DNA of 64,000 nt from the NCBI RefSeq assembly GCF_016907845.1, contig NZ_JAFBCS010000001.1, positions 496,001 through 560,000 on the forward strand, read 5' to 3'. Shown in pieces: positions 15,708 through 25,438 of this stretch (positions are counted from its first letter, which is position 1; every line of letters starts with the position of its first letter). The position numbers and the translations under genes were made by a program. This stretch comes from Arcanobacterium pluranimalium (GTDB taxonomy: Bacteria > Actinomycetota > Actinomycetes > Actinomycetales > Actinomycetaceae). The notes beneath the pieces are model-generated. The model saw only the letters and a list, made by a program, of their open reading frames with translations. It ran no database searches and was not told the DNA's origin.

Positions 15708-16193
15708 GTGAATCCACACAATATGCGAGTTGGAATTGGTGTAGATGTGCACGCGTTTTCCAAAACGCCAGGGCGCACAATGATGCTTGCGTGTTTGGAG
15801 TGGCCGGGAGTGCGTGGCCTTGAAGGGCATTCCGATGCGGACGTAGCAGCTCATGCGGTATGTGACGCGATTTTGATTGCTGCAGGCGTGGGAGATTTAG
15901 GTACCGTTTTTGGCACCGACCAACCCCAATGGGCGGGCGCAAGCGGAGCGCAACTATTGGAAGAATCGGCTCGGCAAATTCGCAGTGAGGGCTGGGAAAT
16001 TGCAAATGTTTCGGTGCAAATTATCGGGCAGAGGCCACGATTTTTACCTCGCAAAGTTGAAGCGGAGCAGGCGATGAGCTTGATCCTTGGTGCATCGGTG
16101 GCTATTTCTGCAACAACCACCGACCACCTTGGATTTACTGGCCGCAATGAGGGGTTAGCGGCTATCGCTACCGCGCTCGTTTATCGTGCTTAA
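15708..16193 (+). CDS. ispF: 2-C-methyl-D-erythritol 2,4-cyclodiphosphate synthase
   Basis: This enzyme makes the cyclic diphosphate intermediate of the MEP pathway as a zinc-dependent trimer. Metal ligands are visible in GIGVDVHAF (Asp and His) and the later [15 protein letters not shown] block; [17 protein letters not shown] is the C-terminal signature. I chose GTG 15708 because GAGAGG lies just upstream; GTG 15696 overlaps the ispD stop, and ATG 15723 begins at the conserved MRVGIG. Length, about 160 residues, is typical. Confidence 0.92.
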   Translation: MNPHNMRVGIGVDVHAFSKTPGRTMMLACLEWPGVRGLEGHSDADVAAHAVCDAILIAAGVGDLGTVFGTDQPQWAGASGAQLLEESARQIRSEGWEIANVSVQIIGQRPRFLPRKVEAEQAMSLILGASVAISATTTDHLGFTGRNEGLAAIATALVYRA

Positions 16194-16254
16194 TTGAGCG
16201 GAAAACCCACTCCACGTCTCGACGAAGCCATCAAACTATTCGAAGCCTACCAGC

Positions 16255-17661
16255 CTAATCCTTGATCTGCGCTTTCACCGGAATGAACGTTAGCAAGCCA
16301 ACCAGAAGCACAAGTGCGATTCCTAAAATCCCAAAGTACGCGGCGTCGTCCAAAGAAAGCCCAGTAAGAGCTGCGCCGATACTGATCGCTGTCGAATACA
16401 TGAACGGCGCGAGGAACGAAACTGCGCGCCCCGTCGTCGCGTAAAGACCAAATAGCTCGCCTTCCTCACCTTTAGGCGCAATGCGTGCCAAATACGTGCG
16501 TGAAGCTGACTGCGTTGGCCCCACAAATACGCATAGACCCACGCCAAACACCCAAAAGACGCCTTTTGCGTCAAGCGGGCCAACGCCGTCGTGGAAAAGG
16601 AAAACGATGAGCGAAAATACCGTCATGGACGCAACGGACATAATGACGACGGCGCGCGAGCCGAGCTTGTCGTCAAGGAAGCCGAAGCCAATGGTGGCGA
16701 TACCTGCCACAACGTTTGAAATCACGCCGAAAATAATCACTTCGCCGCCACTGAAACCGAAAGCGGTGGACGCCAAAATCGCACCAAAAGTGAATACTCC
16801 AGCCAGGCCATCGCGGTAAATCGCAGAGGAAATCAGGAACCACACCACGGAGCGATCTACTGCCCACAGATGGCGAATAGATGCAAAGAGCTGCTTGTAT
16901 GCGTCGATAATGCCGGCGCTCGAGGTGCCTTCGCGGCGGGGCTTGTCTTTCGCAGTGATGAGCAGAGGGGCGGAGAAAATCAGCGCCCAAGCAGCGGCGA
17001 TAAGCATTGCCACGCGGATATTGAGACCGTTGTCTTTGGTGACGCCAAACCAGCCAACCTCAGGACTGATGAACCCGACGAACAGCGTCAAGAGCAGCAC
17101 AATTCCGCCCACATAGCCCAGGCCCCAGCCGAAACCTGAAATACGCCCAACAGTTTTTGGCGTGGAGATGTCCGAGATCATCGCGTTGTAGATAACCGAG
17201 CCAGTCTCAAAAGCGATATTTCCGGCGGCTAGTAGGAACAAGCCCAGCCAGAGGCGATTTTCGTTGGGCGATACGAAGAAGAGTCCGGCGATGATGACGA
17301 CGACGCTCAACGTTGCGATACGCAGCATGGTTGCGGATTTTCCGCTGCGGTCAACACTTTGACCAAGTGCCGGTGCCACGATGGCAATGATGATGCCGGC
17401 GATGGACAGCGCATAGCCGAGCAGGGTATTTGCAGAGGAGCCAAAAAGTTTTGCATTCGTGAGGTACACGGAGAAAACAAAAGTGGTGACCACGGCGTTA
17501 AAAGCTGCAGAAGCCCAGTCCCACGATCCCCATGCCCAGACTTCTTTTGTGAAGATTTTGGTGTTTGCGCTACCCAAGTCGCCGTTGACGGAATCGGAAG
17601 CGATGTCTTTGATGGCGTCAACCTGTGGAAGCACTGGTTGCGCGGTATTCAATTCAGTCAT
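16255..17661 (-). CDS. MFS transporter, UMF1/Atg22-like
   Basis: A 468-residue protein with about 12 membrane helices. The N-terminal motif WAWGSWDWASAAFNAVVTT is characteristic of the Atg22-like/UMF1 family, whose bacterial members are of unclear substrate. Also seen: DRSGKSATMLR (loop 2-3 motif) and GPTQSASRTYLARIAP. In yeast, Atg22 exports amino acids from the vacuole; this does not define the substrate here. It stands alone, convergent with ispF. The ribosome-binding site before ATG 17661 is not evident. Confidence 0.8.
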   Translation of the reverse strand: MTELNTAQPVLPQVDAIKDIASDSVNGDLGSANTKIFTKEVWAWGSWDWASAAFNAVVTTFVFSVYLTNAKLFGSSANTLLGYALSIAGIIIAIVAPALGQSVDRSGKSATMLRIATLSVVVIIAGLFFVSPNENRLWLGLFLLAAGNIAFETGSVIYNAMISDISTPKTVGRISGFGWGLGYVGGIVLLLTLFVGFISPEVGWFGVTKDNGLNIRVAMLIAAAWALIFSAPLLITAKDKPRREGTSSAGIIDAYKQLFASIRHLWAVDRSVVWFLISSAIYRDGLAGVFTFGAILASTAFGFSGGEVIIFGVISNVVAGIATIGFGFLDDKLGSRAVVIMSVASMTVFSLIVFLFHDGVGPLDAKGVFWVFGVGLCVFVGPTQSASRTYLARIAPKGEEGELFGLYATTGRAVSFLAPFMYSTAISIGAALTGLSLDDAAYFGILGIALVLLVGLLTFIPVKAQIKD

Positions 17662-17838
17662 AGTTACAAAATACTTCGAAATTGCAACAAAAGGTAAAAC
17701 CAGACGTGAATTAAGTGTGAATAATTACCTCTTCCAGGTGTGATAGTGGCCGCACTGGCAAGCGTGATCGCACTCATGAAGCGAGTCAATTAAGGCCTGT
17801 TTTGGCGTGAATTTGTACCAACAAGGTAGGCTAGAGGT

Positions 17839-19266
17839 GTGACTCTAAGAATCCATGACTCTGCAACCCACACCACACGCGATTTCGAACCGATCCAACC
17901 TGGCAAGGTTGGAATTTACTTGTGTGGTGCCACGGTTCAAGGCTCTCCACACATCGGCCATATTCGATCGGCACTTGCCTTTGACGTGCTCGTTCGCTGG
18001 TTGCGGCGCTGTGGTTACGACGTCACCCTCATTCGCAACGTCACTGACATTGACGATAAAATCCTCAACAAATCGGCCGAAGCTGGTTGGCCGTGGTGGG
18101 CGTGGGCCTACCGTTTCGAAAACGAATTCACGGCAGCCTACGACGCGCTGGGTGTGTTGCGCCCTACGTATGAGCCACGCGCAACTGCACACGTGCCAGA
18201 AATGATTGAGCTGATCCAACGGATTATTGACCGAGGTCATGCCTACGTGGGCGAGGAAGGAAATGTGTATTTCGACGTCGCTTCCTTGCCAGATTATGGC
18301 TCGTTGACGCGCCAATCGCTCGCCGATTTGCACGCTGATGAAAACGATTCTGAACCCGATAAACGTTCCCCGCACGACTTCGCACTGTGGAAAGCAGCCA
18401 AACCACACGAGCCGCTCACCGCTTCGTGGATGACGCCGTGGGGACGTGGGCGCCCGGGCTGGCATCTTGAGTGCTCAGCGATGTCTGGAAAGTACTTGGG
18501 AGAGAGCTTCGATATTCATGGCGGCGGAATCGATTTGCGTTTCCCGCATCACGAAAATGAGCAGGCACAATCCCATGCTGCAGGATACGGTTTTGCGCGG
18601 TATTGGATGCACAACGCGTGGGTAACCATCGACGGCGAAAAGATGAGTAAGTCTTTGGGGAACTCGCTCACCGTGGAAAATATTCTCAAAGATCATCCGG
18701 CCGTGCTGGTGCGTTTAGCTCTAGGAACAGTGCATTATCGCTCAACCGTAGCCTATTCGGATCGCACGCTTGAAGAAGCGGCGGCGGTGTGGGAGCGACT
18801 ATCGGGATTCGTATCACGCGCGGTGGAGTTGGTTGGTGAAGTTCCAGCTGAGGAACTTGCTCAACTCAGTTGCGAGGATCTGCCGCCTGATTTCGTGCGG
18901 GCGATGGACGACGATCTCAACGTTTCGGCAGCGCTCGCGGTCATTCATGAACACGTGAAACAGGGAAATGCAGCCCTCGCCGCTAAAGATCATGAGAAGG
19001 TGCGCCGCGCGCAATCTTTGGTGCGCTCAATGCTTGATGTGCTGGGACTCGATCCTTGCGCAGCTCCGTGGCGTGGCGGCGATTTGCAGGATGCGAAACT
19101 GCATTCAGCTTTGGATTCTTTGGTACAGGGAATTTTGAAAGATCGAGCTACGGCTCGAGAGAATAAAGACTGGGCCACCGCTGATGCTCTTCGCGATGCT
19201 TTGACTAATGCAGGCATTGTGGTGGAGGATTCCAGCGATGGTGCTCGATGGAAGATGAGCGAGTAA
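17839..19266 (+). CDS. cysS: cysteinyl-tRNA synthetase
   Basis: A 475-residue class I synthetase charging tRNA-Cys. The first zinc-binding Cys lies in [13 protein letters not shown]-type motif is PHIGHIRSA, the second zinc site is in HLECSAMS with [14 protein letters not shown], and the KMSKS loop is KMSKSLGN. The C-terminal helical domain includes [15 protein letters not shown]. The start is GTG 17839. rlmB follows within four bases, the usual actinobacterial pairing. Confidence 0.95.
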   Translation: MTLRIHDSATHTTRDFEPIQPGKVGIYLCGATVQGSPHIGHIRSALAFDVLVRWLRRCGYDVTLIRNVTDIDDKILNKSAEAGWPWWAWAYRFENEFTAAYDALGVLRPTYEPRATAHVPEMIELIQRIIDRGHAYVGEEGNVYFDVASLPDYGSLTRQSLADLHADENDSEPDKRSPHDFALWKAAKPHEPLTASWMTPWGRGRPGWHLECSAMSGKYLGESFDIHGGGIDLRFPHHENEQAQSHAAGYGFARYWMHNAWVTIDGEKMSKSLGNSLTVENILKDHPAVLVRLALGTVHYRSTVAYSDRTLEEAAAVWERLSGFVSRAVELVGEVPAEELAQLSCEDLPPDFVRAMDDDLNVSAALAVIHEHVKQGNAALAAKDHEKVRRAQSLVRSMLDVLGLDPCAAPWRGGDLQDAKLHSALDSLVQGILKDRATARENKDWATADALRDALTNAGIVVEDSSDGARWKMSE

Positions 19267-19269
19267 TTT

Positions 19270-20235
19270 ATGGCAAATCATTTTGGACGTCCTGGCGCTA
19301 TTCGTAAGGGCGCAAAGAAAGGCTCAAAAGTCGGTTCCGGTGGGCAGCGCCGAGCAGCTCTCGAGGGTAAAGGCCCTACTCCGAAGGCCGAAGATCGCAC
19401 TTACCATCCTGCCTATAAGCGTAAAAAGGCTGCCGAAGCAGCTGCCGCCAAAGCAGCTGGCCCGAAGTTGCGCGGCATCTTGCGTCTGCCTGCTGGGCAT
19501 GAGCTGATTGCTGGACGCAATCCGGTGGTGGAAGCGGTAGCTTCGGGGATTCCATTCACCCGCGTATTTGTGGTGGGAGCTTTGGCCAATGACGATCGAG
19601 TTGCCGAAATTATGCGAGCTGCTACCCGCGCTGGTGCACCGTTGCTCGAAGTGACGCGTTCTGAGTTGGATCGTATGACTGATGGCGCCGTGCATCAGGG
19701 CGTGGCTTTAGAGGTGCCGCCGCATGAATATGCAGAGCTAGATGAGCTGGTTGAGGCATCTTATGATTCGGCTCGCCCGGGGCTTATCGTTGCGCTTGAT
19801 TCCGTCACTGATCCGCATAATTTAGGTGCGGTATTGCGTTCGGCTTCCGCTTTTCGGGCCGACGGCGTGCTGATTCCGGAGCGTCGATCGGCTTCGGTGA
19901 ATGTGACTGTGTGGAAAGTTTCCGCAGGTGCGGTGGCTCGAGTGCCGATTGCGCGCGAGAAGAATTTGGTGCGTGCGCTTGAGCAGCTCAAGGAGAATGG
20001 TTACTTTGTCGTGGGTTTGGCGGGCGACGGCGATCAGTCGGTTGCCTCACTGAGCCTTGCTGACGTTCCATTGGTGCTGGTGACTGGATCAGAGGGCAAG
20101 GGGCTTTCCCGACTCGTGCGCGAGACCTGCGACGTCGTGGCTTCGATCCCAATCGCTTCAGATATGGAGTCCCTCAACGCTGCGGTTGCCACCGGAATTG
20201 CACTGTATCAGGTTGATCAACTGCGTCAGCAGTGA
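19270..20235 (+). CDS. rlmB: 23S rRNA Gm2251 2'-O-methyltransferase
   Basis: A 321-residue SPOUT (TrmH) methyltransferase. A basic N-terminal extension of about 60 residues (RKGAKKGSKVGSGGQRR) precedes the substrate-binding domain (ELIAGRNPVVEAV) and the knot domain with VALDSVTDPHNLGAVLRSA, LVTGSEGKGLS and SDMESLNAAVATGIALY. The extension is common in actinobacteria. It is co-transcribed with cysS. Confidence 0.92.
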   Translation: MANHFGRPGAIRKGAKKGSKVGSGGQRRAALEGKGPTPKAEDRTYHPAYKRKKAAEAAAAKAAGPKLRGILRLPAGHELIAGRNPVVEAVASGIPFTRVFVVGALANDDRVAEIMRAATRAGAPLLEVTRSELDRMTDGAVHQGVALEVPPHEYAELDELVEASYDSARPGLIVALDSVTDPHNLGAVLRSASAFRADGVLIPERRSASVNVTVWKVSAGAVARVPIAREKNLVRALEQLKENGYFVVGLAGDGDQSVASLSLADVPLVLVTGSEGKGLSRLVRETCDVVASIPIASDMESLNAAVATGIALYQVDQLRQQ

Positions 20236-20267
20236 GATTGCCGGAGCGATGTCTTTTGCGGTGACGC

Positions 20268-20292
20268 TTTTTCGCTCACGCTTAGCGAAAAA
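20268..20292 (+). terminator. hairpin after rlmB
   Basis: TTTTTCGCT pairs with AGCGAAAAA around a seven-base loop, about 30 bases after the rlmB stop. It could terminate cysS-rlmB transcription; the stem is A/T-rich at its base. Confidence 0.4.
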
Positions 20293-20351
20293 TTCTTCTC
20301 CCAGAGGGTAGTTTTCTGGGTTAAGCTAGAGGAAACAGAAAGGCGTTCCTC

Positions 20352-21716
20352 ATGGTATCTTGGCGACCAGTCCGTGGCCGTATTGAGCGGCTCGATTCTC
20401 GATTGACGAGCACGAGCGATATTCTCGATTTTTTTGCTGAGTATCGTATTCTCGGGCGAGGTACGGACGACGGCGATGGCGGCTTTGACTTCGAGCTTGC
20501 GGTAGGAGGACGCCGTCGTCGGGTAGCAACGTTAGACGATGAGGGGCAAGTTTTCCTCGGGTACTCGGTTAATGATCTCATGCAGGAAATGACGCAGCGT
20601 TTGCGCAAAGTTGCGGTGGAGATCGGCGATAACGTCGTCTATGGTCCGATTGATTTGGGCGCGGTAGATATTGACGACGCCGATTTGGCCGCGGCGGTTG
20701 GTGAGGATCCGTTGCCGCGTAACTTTGCTGGCGCTGGTAGTGGCGAAGATGAAGCCGACGGAATTATTGGTGACGGTCTCCCTGAGTTGGGCACCGGCCC
20801 GATGTTGTTGCTTGCGGATCTGGCGATGTCAGAAATGCCAGCAATGGCGAATGCCGAAAATACCGATCTAGCTGTGCTTAAGATGGGCGATGTGCGCCTG
20901 GTGATATCAGAGCACTCACTTGATCTTTCTCGTAAGATTTTCCCGCGCCCTGATTTTGTGGTGGCGCTTTCCGCTGGTGGTGCGCAAGGGAAGAGTCCGT
21001 TACTGATCGTGCGTCGCAATAATACCCGGCTGACGTGGGATTGGTCCGGTGAGCAGCCGATGTTCCCGTGGGTGGAGGGCGACGTCGTCGCCACGGCTTT
21101 TATTGACGATGAGCTTGGTGCGGGGGCTGTTGCGCGCCGAGCAGTTGCCGACGTCGTGGACGTTACTTTCGCTGATATTCGCCGTGCTCTGCTTGTTCCG
21201 CCTAGTGAGGGTGCTCAGAATTTGGTGCGTGCTTTGGGGCTGCCAGCTGAAGTGATGGACGTATTGCGAGGAGTAGGGAAGCTGAGCAGTATTCCGCACG
21301 CGCGTATTTTCAAAGCTCAGCAGCGGAGATCTGAGGTTATTTCAGAAACTCTGGCTTGGGAGATCGCGGGTGAGGGCCTGGTGGAGCCAGATGTTGCGCG
21401 TGCTTATCGCGCCGTCTATTTGAATCGTCCGTGGATTGTGTCGCTGGTTGGAGCTATTCAAGCTGGCATTGGTGGAGTGGTGCTTTCACAAGGTCTGCGG
21501 GGTGGTGCGAAAACCAAGCATCCGAAGCTGAAAATTGGCATTGGCGCAGCTTTGATCGTTAATGCGCTATCGCGGGTGCTTACCACGCATTGGGTGCAAA
21601 CGATTTTCCAGCAGACTGATACGAATGTGCAGGCCTGGCAGGGGGCTGGCTTGGATGACAAGCAGGCAGGGAACGCGGCAGCGTCGACCAGTGTGGAAAG
21701 CGGGGATCATGAGTGA
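20352..21716 (+). CDS. conserved actinobacterial protein of unknown function
   Basis: A 454-residue protein. It has a basic start (WRPVRGRIERLDSRL), an acidic central part (about 105-140), a mixed alpha/beta region (LVISEHSLDLSRKIFPRPDFVV), and a C-terminal region with a weak hydrophobic segment around 365-405 (WIVSLVGAIQAGIGGVVLSQ, KIGIGAALIVNALS). No catalytic motif is recognised. The next gene starts inside its stop region (ATG 21709), so the two are coupled. It may be membrane-associated; otherwise function is unknown. Confidence 0.65.
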   Translation: MVSWRPVRGRIERLDSRLTSTSDILDFFAEYRILGRGTDDGDGGFDFELAVGGRRRRVATLDDEGQVFLGYSVNDLMQEMTQRLRKVAVEIGDNVVYGPIDLGAVDIDDADLAAAVGEDPLPRNFAGAGSGEDEADGIIGDGLPELGTGPMLLLADLAMSEMPAMANAENTDLAVLKMGDVRLVISEHSLDLSRKIFPRPDFVVALSAGGAQGKSPLLIVRRNNTRLTWDWSGEQPMFPWVEGDVVATAFIDDELGAGAVARRAVADVVDVTFADIRRALLVPPSEGAQNLVRALGLPAEVMDVLRGVGKLSSIPHARIFKAQQRRSEVISETLAWEIAGEGLVEPDVARAYRAVYLNRPWIVSLVGAIQAGIGGVVLSQGLRGGAKTKHPKLKIGIGAALIVNALSRVLTTHWVQTIFQQTDTNVQAWQGAGLDDKQAGNAAASTSVESGDHE

Positions 21717-22230
21717 CTTACAGGAGATCGTAGAGCCACGCGCTATTGATCTGGAAGCTTTTTGGATTCATGCAATTAATGCGGCGAAGTTGAATCTTTC
21801 GGAGGGGTTCAACGCTCAGGATGATCTGACGTCGTTGCGACCGTCGTCTTTCGCTTTTGGTGCGGATCGGGCGCAGGCGAATCGCCTATGCGAGCTGGTG
21901 CTACGTGGGGAAAAGCGGGCTACGTCGTCGTACCTGCCTTCGTATAGAAGAGCTGGGGTGCCTGTTCCGACCGTTGGCGATTTGGGTATTTTATGCGATG
22001 GCGACGGCGTTCCACGCGCTTTGTTGCGTACGAGCACCGTGGAAATTACTGCTTTTGGTGATGTCGATGCCCATATTGCGCAGGCGGAGGGCGAGGGGAC
22101 TCATGAGGATTGGGTGCGCGAACATCGTGCATTTTTTGAACGTGAGATTTCTGACCTTGGCGGCGAATTTGATGAACAGGGCGGCGTGGTCACAGAGTTC
22201 TTTGAGGTTCTCTACTCTTACGTGGACTGA
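21709..22230 (+). CDS. ASCH-domain protein
   Basis: A 173-residue protein. I chose ATG 21709 (MSDLQEIVEPRAI) because it overlaps the end of the preceding gene; the frame is open further upstream but within that gene. Features of the ASCH (RNA-binding PUA-like) fold are visible: LVLRGEKRATSSYLPSY, VPVPTVGDLGILCDGDG, LLRTSTVEITAFGDV and AEGEGTHEDWVREH. Some ASCH proteins of this size are nucleotide- or RNA-processing enzymes. The exact function is unknown. Confidence 0.8.
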   Translation: MSDLQEIVEPRAIDLEAFWIHAINAAKLNLSEGFNAQDDLTSLRPSSFAFGADRAQANRLCELVLRGEKRATSSYLPSYRRAGVPVPTVGDLGILCDGDGVPRALLRTSTVEITAFGDVDAHIAQAEGEGTHEDWVREHRAFFEREISDLGGEFDEQGGVVTEFFEVLYSYVD

Positions 22231-22449
22231 GTGAGTGCTGGTAGATCAAGGATTTACAGCTTCGTACAGTGATCGTGCTGGTAAAATGCGGCGCAGAAAA
22301 GGCCGTAGAAAAAACACCACGATAAGTCTGCCATGAATCGCTCAAGAATTCCGCATTTTGAACCGTGAATACTACAACATCTGGACAGTGCGCGGAATTG
22401 GGCCTTGAGCCACTACCATAACTGAGAATCCACTTGTAGAGGAGGAAGT

Positions 22450-23808
22450 ATGGCAGCGAAGCTGGGTTGGAAATTACACGGAGACGGACAACATATGCCC
22501 CCAGGGGATGTGGTTCTTCCCAATGAACGAATGAACTGGCCGATAATGTTCGGCATTGGAGCTCAACACGTGGTGGCAATGTTTGGAGCCACGTTCTTGG
22601 TTCCGTTACTCACTGGTTTCGATCCGGCAACGACGTTATTTTTTACCGGATTCGGAACCATTCTTTTTATCTTGGTTACATCGGGGCGACTTCCATCATA
22701 TTTGGGGTCGTCTTTCGCTTTATTAGCCCCAATTGGAGCGGTCACAGGTTATGTGGCTGGCGGGGGAGCGCCGCTCGATGAGGCCAAGGCGGCCTTGGCA
22801 CAAGGTGGAATCATCGCAGTAGGCGCAACTTTGGCGCTGGTCGGTGTGATTGTGCATTTCGCGGGTGCGCGGTGGATCGACAAGCTCATGCCGCCAGTGG
22901 TCACAGGTGCGATTGTTTCGTTGATTGGTTTTAATCTCGCACCTGCAGCATGGAATAACGTTAAGACGGCGCCCGTGACGGCTATCGTCACAATTCTTAC
23001 GATTCTCCTGGTGACGGTTTTGTTCCGGGGGATTTTGGGCAGGCTTTCGATTCTGGTTGGCGTGCTTGTGGGCTATTTGGTTGCGGTTGTGCGCGGTGAG
23101 GTTGATTTTGCGGCGATTTCAGATGCGTCTTGGTTGGGTGTGCCGCATTTTCGGACGCCAGCCTTTGATGTGTCGCTCTTAGGATTATTCGTGCCGGTGG
23201 TGCTGGTGCTTATCGCTGAAAATGTGGGGCACGTGAAGTCGGTATCGGCAATGACAGGTAAAGATCTCGACGACGTAACCGGACGAGCGCTGTTCGCCGA
23301 CGGTCTTTCTACCATGTTTGCAGGTGCCGGTGGCGGTTCAGGAACTACCACATACGCCGAGAATATTGGTGTAATGGCAGCTACCAGGGTGTATTCAACG
23401 GCGGCGTATATTATTGCGGCAACTATAGCTTTGGTGCTCTCAATGTTTCCCAAGTTTGGCCAGCTCATTGCCACAATCCCACCTGGGGTGCTCGGTGGGG
23501 CTGCAACTGTGTTGTATGGAATGATCGGTATGCTGGGAGTTCGTATTTGGGTGCAGAATCGGGTGGATTTCTCTGATCCGGTGAATCTCAATACGGCAGC
23601 TGTTGCTATGGTGGTGGCGATTGCGAACTACAGTTTCCAACTGGGCGGTATGGTCTTTGAGGGAATTGCGATTGGCTCGTTCTGCGCTATCTTGATCTAC
23701 CATCTGATGCGCTCGATCTCGCGCTGGCGTGGCACTTCGCAAGAAGCTGCCTCTCCGGCGTCGGCACCTGCTGGAGCTGAACTGGAGCCGGGAATGCTTA
23801 TCCGCTAA
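22450..23808 (+). CDS. uracil/xanthine permease, NCS2 family
   Basis: A 452-residue, 14-helix nucleobase:proton symporter like UraA. Seen: LPNERMNWPIMFGIGAQHVVAMFGATF at the start, the conserved LGSSFALLAPIGA, LIAENVGHVKSVSAMTG (helix 8 with the substrate-binding Glu), and ADGLSTMFAGAGGGSGTTTYAENIGVMA (helix 10). The residues favour uracil over xanthine. AGGAGGAAGT precedes ATG 22450. The 220-base upstream leader shows no clear PyrR hairpin. Confidence 0.88.
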   Translation: MAAKLGWKLHGDGQHMPPGDVVLPNERMNWPIMFGIGAQHVVAMFGATFLVPLLTGFDPATTLFFTGFGTILFILVTSGRLPSYLGSSFALLAPIGAVTGYVAGGGAPLDEAKAALAQGGIIAVGATLALVGVIVHFAGARWIDKLMPPVVTGAIVSLIGFNLAPAAWNNVKTAPVTAIVTILTILLVTVLFRGILGRLSILVGVLVGYLVAVVRGEVDFAAISDASWLGVPHFRTPAFDVSLLGLFVPVVLVLIAENVGHVKSVSAMTGKDLDDVTGRALFADGLSTMFAGAGGGSGTTTYAENIGVMAATRVYSTAAYIIAATIALVLSMFPKFGQLIATIPPGVLGGAATVLYGMIGMLGVRIWVQNRVDFSDPVNLNTAAVAMVVAIANYSFQLGGMVFEGIAIGSFCAILIYHLMRSISRWRGTSQEAASPASAPAGAELEPGMLIR

Positions 23809-23829
23809 TTTTAATAGGCTTAGTTAGAC

Positions 23830-23867
23830 GGTTGGGGGAGTATCGCAACAGCGATACTCCCCCAACC
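23830..23867. terminator. 17-bp stem terminator after the uracil permease
   Basis: GGTTGGGGGAGTATCGC pairs perfectly with its complement around AACA. It lies between convergent genes and could act on both. Confidence 0.75.
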
Positions 23868-23870
23868 CAA

Positions 23871-23930
23871 ATGTGCACATCGCAATGTGCACATCAATAG
23901 CTTGAGTGCGCTGCGTTAAATGCGCAGCGC
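23871..23930. repeat. pair of ATGTGCACAT palindromes and a GC hairpin
   Basis: The 10-base palindrome ATGTGCACAT occurs at 23871-23880 and 23885-23894. A further hairpin, GCGCTGCG/CGCAGCGC, sits at 23908-23930, just beyond the end of the minus-strand LytR_C gene, and could be its terminator. Confidence 0.5.
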
Positions 23931-23938
23931 CAGCGAGA

Positions 23939-24523
23939 TTACAGGTCTTTTGTGCACTTTTCCTGAGATTTCATTGCGTCAAGAAAATCTTGTTGAGATG
24001 GTTGAGCATGCATTTCCTGCCAGCCCTCGCCGATCACAACGTCTACAATCTCAGACTTTAAGGTGCTATCAAAAACGATCTTCGACTCTGGGAAGAAAGC
24101 CCGCAGCGTATAAGCATTATTGATACCGTCAACACCTGTGAGAATGCGCGTCGGCTCTGAAATCTTTGCCTCGCCATCCCAGTTCGCAGTAGCAGAAACC
24201 TGTACTCCTTGAGCTTTGAGAGCATCAGTGACGGTCTTAGCAACACCGGCCTTTCCGCTCGCGTTGAAAACACGCGCCGGAATCGCTTTCAGATCAGCTG
24301 GTTTTGCGTCGTCGTTCGCACATGGATAGACGACGGTAGCAGCCTCTTTACGCGAAAACTCGTGCTTGAACGGGAATGGAAGCACACCAGTCCAAAACAG
24401 TGTGTTCAGAAGCAGGAGAAATACCATTACTGCGCCAATGGATCCAAAGAGAAGCACTTGGCGCTCGTGGATTTTCCTCCGGTATTCAGATCGTATATTG
24501 CTTTCAGAAAGTCTTTCGTTCAC
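23939..24523 (-). CDS. membrane protein with LytR_C domain
   Basis: A 194-residue protein with a cytoplasmic basic start, one membrane helix at about 22-45 (LLFGSIGAVMVFLLLLNTLFW), and an extracellular LytR_C domain (about 80-170: RVFNASGKAGVAKTVTDALKAQG, TRILTGVDG, VVIGEG). LytR_C domains accompany cell-envelope LCP proteins; here the domain stands alone on a membrane anchor, a common actinobacterial form. A SufR-like regulator gene lies 40 bases upstream on the same strand. Confidence 0.8.
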   Translation of the reverse strand: MNERLSESNIRSEYRRKIHERQVLLFGSIGAVMVFLLLLNTLFWTGVLPFPFKHEFSRKEAATVVYPCANDDAKPADLKAIPARVFNASGKAGVAKTVTDALKAQGVQVSATANWDGEAKISEPTRILTGVDGINNAYTLRAFFPESKIVFDSTLKSEIVDVVIGEGWQEMHAQPSQQDFLDAMKSQEKCTKDL

Positions 24524-24565
24524 GAAATAAATCTAGCTCAGTCAAGCTCGTTGTGGGGAGAGCAT

Positions 24566-25147
24566 TCACGCCGACATTTTTGTTTCGCGCACAGAAAGGC
24601 GGCATTCGCCGTCGACGCGTACTGGGCTGAGTAGTACGGTTCCGCGCTTACCAACTGCTTGCTGAATAATCATGCGATGCATTCTGCAGGTGAAACCGGG
24701 GATATCGTCGTCCATATTGCGAAGCGGGCACGAAGAGACGTAAACCTTGCCGTCCTCTTCGTAGCACTCGATGTCGATGCGCTCGAGGAATTCCATAATC
24801 GCAGACATCAGGTCTTCTTCGTTTTCAAGAATACCTTCATACTTTCCGCTGATTAATGCCTCCACAATGGCTTTTTCCTGCTCAGTGGAGTGCTCGATTG
24901 TGGCAATCGCTTCGCGAAGCACAGGGAAACGGCCCGTGCGTGCACGGAACACGAACGTGGGGCGCCCTTTCTTGCCGTCGCGGTGTTGGCTGCGTTCTAG
25001 CATGCCGCCGTTGGTAAGTTTTGTGACCGCACTGCGGGCTGAATTGGGATGAACTTGTAGAGTCTCCGCGATCTCGAGGATGGTTACCCAGTCCTCTTTT
25101 TTCTGCAGGTAGCTCAGGATTGATTTTTGGATTTCAGATAGTTTCAT
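24566..25147 (-). CDS. winged-helix regulator with SufR-like cysteines
   Basis: A 193-residue DNA-binding protein. The N-terminal winged helix (about 1-65) includes TILEIAETLQVHPNSARSAVTKL and a basic wing (RDGKKGRPTF). The C-terminal part has Cys140, Cys154, His157 and Cys182 (VSSCPLRN, TCRMH, GECRLS), with Cys128 in addition. This resembles SufR and related regulators, which hold an Fe-S cluster on C-terminal cysteines and repress genes for cluster assembly. No suf operon is in the window. The cluster-binding role is inference from spacing. The gene may be co-transcribed with the LytR_C gene. Confidence 0.7.
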   Translation of the reverse strand: MKLSEIQKSILSYLQKKEDWVTILEIAETLQVHPNSARSAVTKLTNGGMLERSQHRDGKKGRPTFVFRARTGRFPVLREAIATIEHSTEQEKAIVEALISGKYEGILENEEDLMSAIMEFLERIDIECYEEDGKVYVSSCPLRNMDDDIPGFTCRMHRMIIQQAVGKRGTVLLSPVRVDGECRLSVRETKMSA

Positions 25148-25438
25148 AAAAGTATTCCATACGCGCTCGCTCGGTTTTCGTTGTTATTAAATGTACCAGA
25201 ACAGAGAGCAACGTGTCACTCATAAACAAGTTGATTTGCTTGGGTTTTATCCAAAAAAATGTGGAGTGTCTTATAAAATAGGGCAGGTGTGGGATCTATT
25301 TCGTGATTTATTCATGCTTGTAGATGAGCGCCTAAGCCGGTCAGAGAGCAGTTTGACGCGTACGTGAAACGTGTTGCTCAGTGGGGTCTATGGATTGAAC
25401 GTCTGGGCACACATTGTATTTTTGTGTCATATATTGAG

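Noticed and set aside
17845-18465. Long open frame antisense to cysS
   Set aside because: cysS has intact synthetase motifs here; the antisense frame is a shadow.
22231-22449. PyrR attenuator or riboswitch before the uracil permease
   Set aside because: No clear anti-terminator/terminator pair or known conserved core was visible.
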